NCBI RefSeq assembly: GCF_016642265.1
Contig: NZ_MRXX01000006.1
Location: forward strand, 113,570 to 119,023
Length of the DNA: 5,454 nt
Direction of reading: 5' to 3'
From: Streptococcus lactarius
Lineage (GTDB): Bacteria > Bacillota > Bacilli > Lactobacillales > Streptococcaceae
Shown here piece after piece: positions 5,439 through 5,454 of this stretch; within the stretch, counting starts at the first letter, position 1, and each line of letters opens with the position of its first letter. The position numbers and the translations under genes were made by a program. The notes beneath the pieces were generated by a model. It worked only from the letters and a program-made list of their open reading frames with translations, was not told where the DNA came from and did not search any database.

Positions 5439-5454
5439 GAGGCTGGGACAAAAG
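5439..5454. repeat. Probable start of a dispersed intergenic repeat, cut by window end
   Basis: GAGGCTGGGACAAAAG resembles, from memory, the first bases of a repeat common between genes in streptococci (AGAG-TGGGACA-AAA type), which typically pairs with a downstream TCCCA arm. Only 16 bases are inside the window, so the call rests on recognition and not on visible structure. Confidence 0.4.

Noticed and set aside
1..5454. CRISPR arrays, tRNA or rRNA genes, transposase genes, toxin-antitoxin or phage genes
   Set aside because: No regularly spaced repeats, RNA-gene signatures or such protein families are visible. The genes present account for nearly all the sequence.

Overview
The window is a compact stretch of low-GC Firmicute chromosome, most likely from an oral Streptococcus of the mitis/sanguinis type. 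The evidence is a divergent pepQ/ccpA pair, a glnQHMP-type amino acid ABC transporter operon with a GlnR-type operator, strong AAGGAGG-like ribosome binding sites, and scraps at both window ends that resemble a dispersed streptococcal intergenic repeat. The species cannot be fixed from this sequence.

Layout. Positions 61-2986 (minus strand) hold a four-gene transporter operon, transcribed right to left: ATPase (glnQ-like), solute-binding protein (glnH-like), permease (glnM-like), permease (glnP-like). Gaps are 11-15 bases and each Shine-Dalgarno touches the preceding stop codon. A near-consensus promoter (TTGACT, 17 bases, TATAAT) lies at 3019-3047. Just upstream of it is a perfect GlnR-type palindrome at 3054-3072. 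Next is an intrinsic terminator (3084-3114) closing pepQ, a minus-strand Xaa-Pro dipeptidase gene (3138-4220). The pepQ-ccpA intergenic region (4221-4380) carries two overlapping candidate ccpA promoters and a cre-like site across both. ccpA (4381-5385, plus strand) encodes the catabolite control protein. It is followed by a long imperfect inverted repeat and the start of a probable dispersed repeat.

How the parts fit. PepQ finishes peptide breakdown by splitting Xaa-Pro dipeptides. The ABC importer, predicted to prefer glutamate/aspartate, brings in free amino acids. The two visible operators suggest that nitrogen status (GlnR) governs the importer and carbon status (CcpA) governs ccpA and perhaps pepQ.

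Every long stretch is explained by well-known families, and I see no undescribed system. The points most worth checking are the missing lipobox on the binding protein, the exact GlnR box and its position, the doubled cre-like motif between ccpA and pepQ, and the repeat fragments at the window ends. No gene-free stretch exceeds 300 bases.
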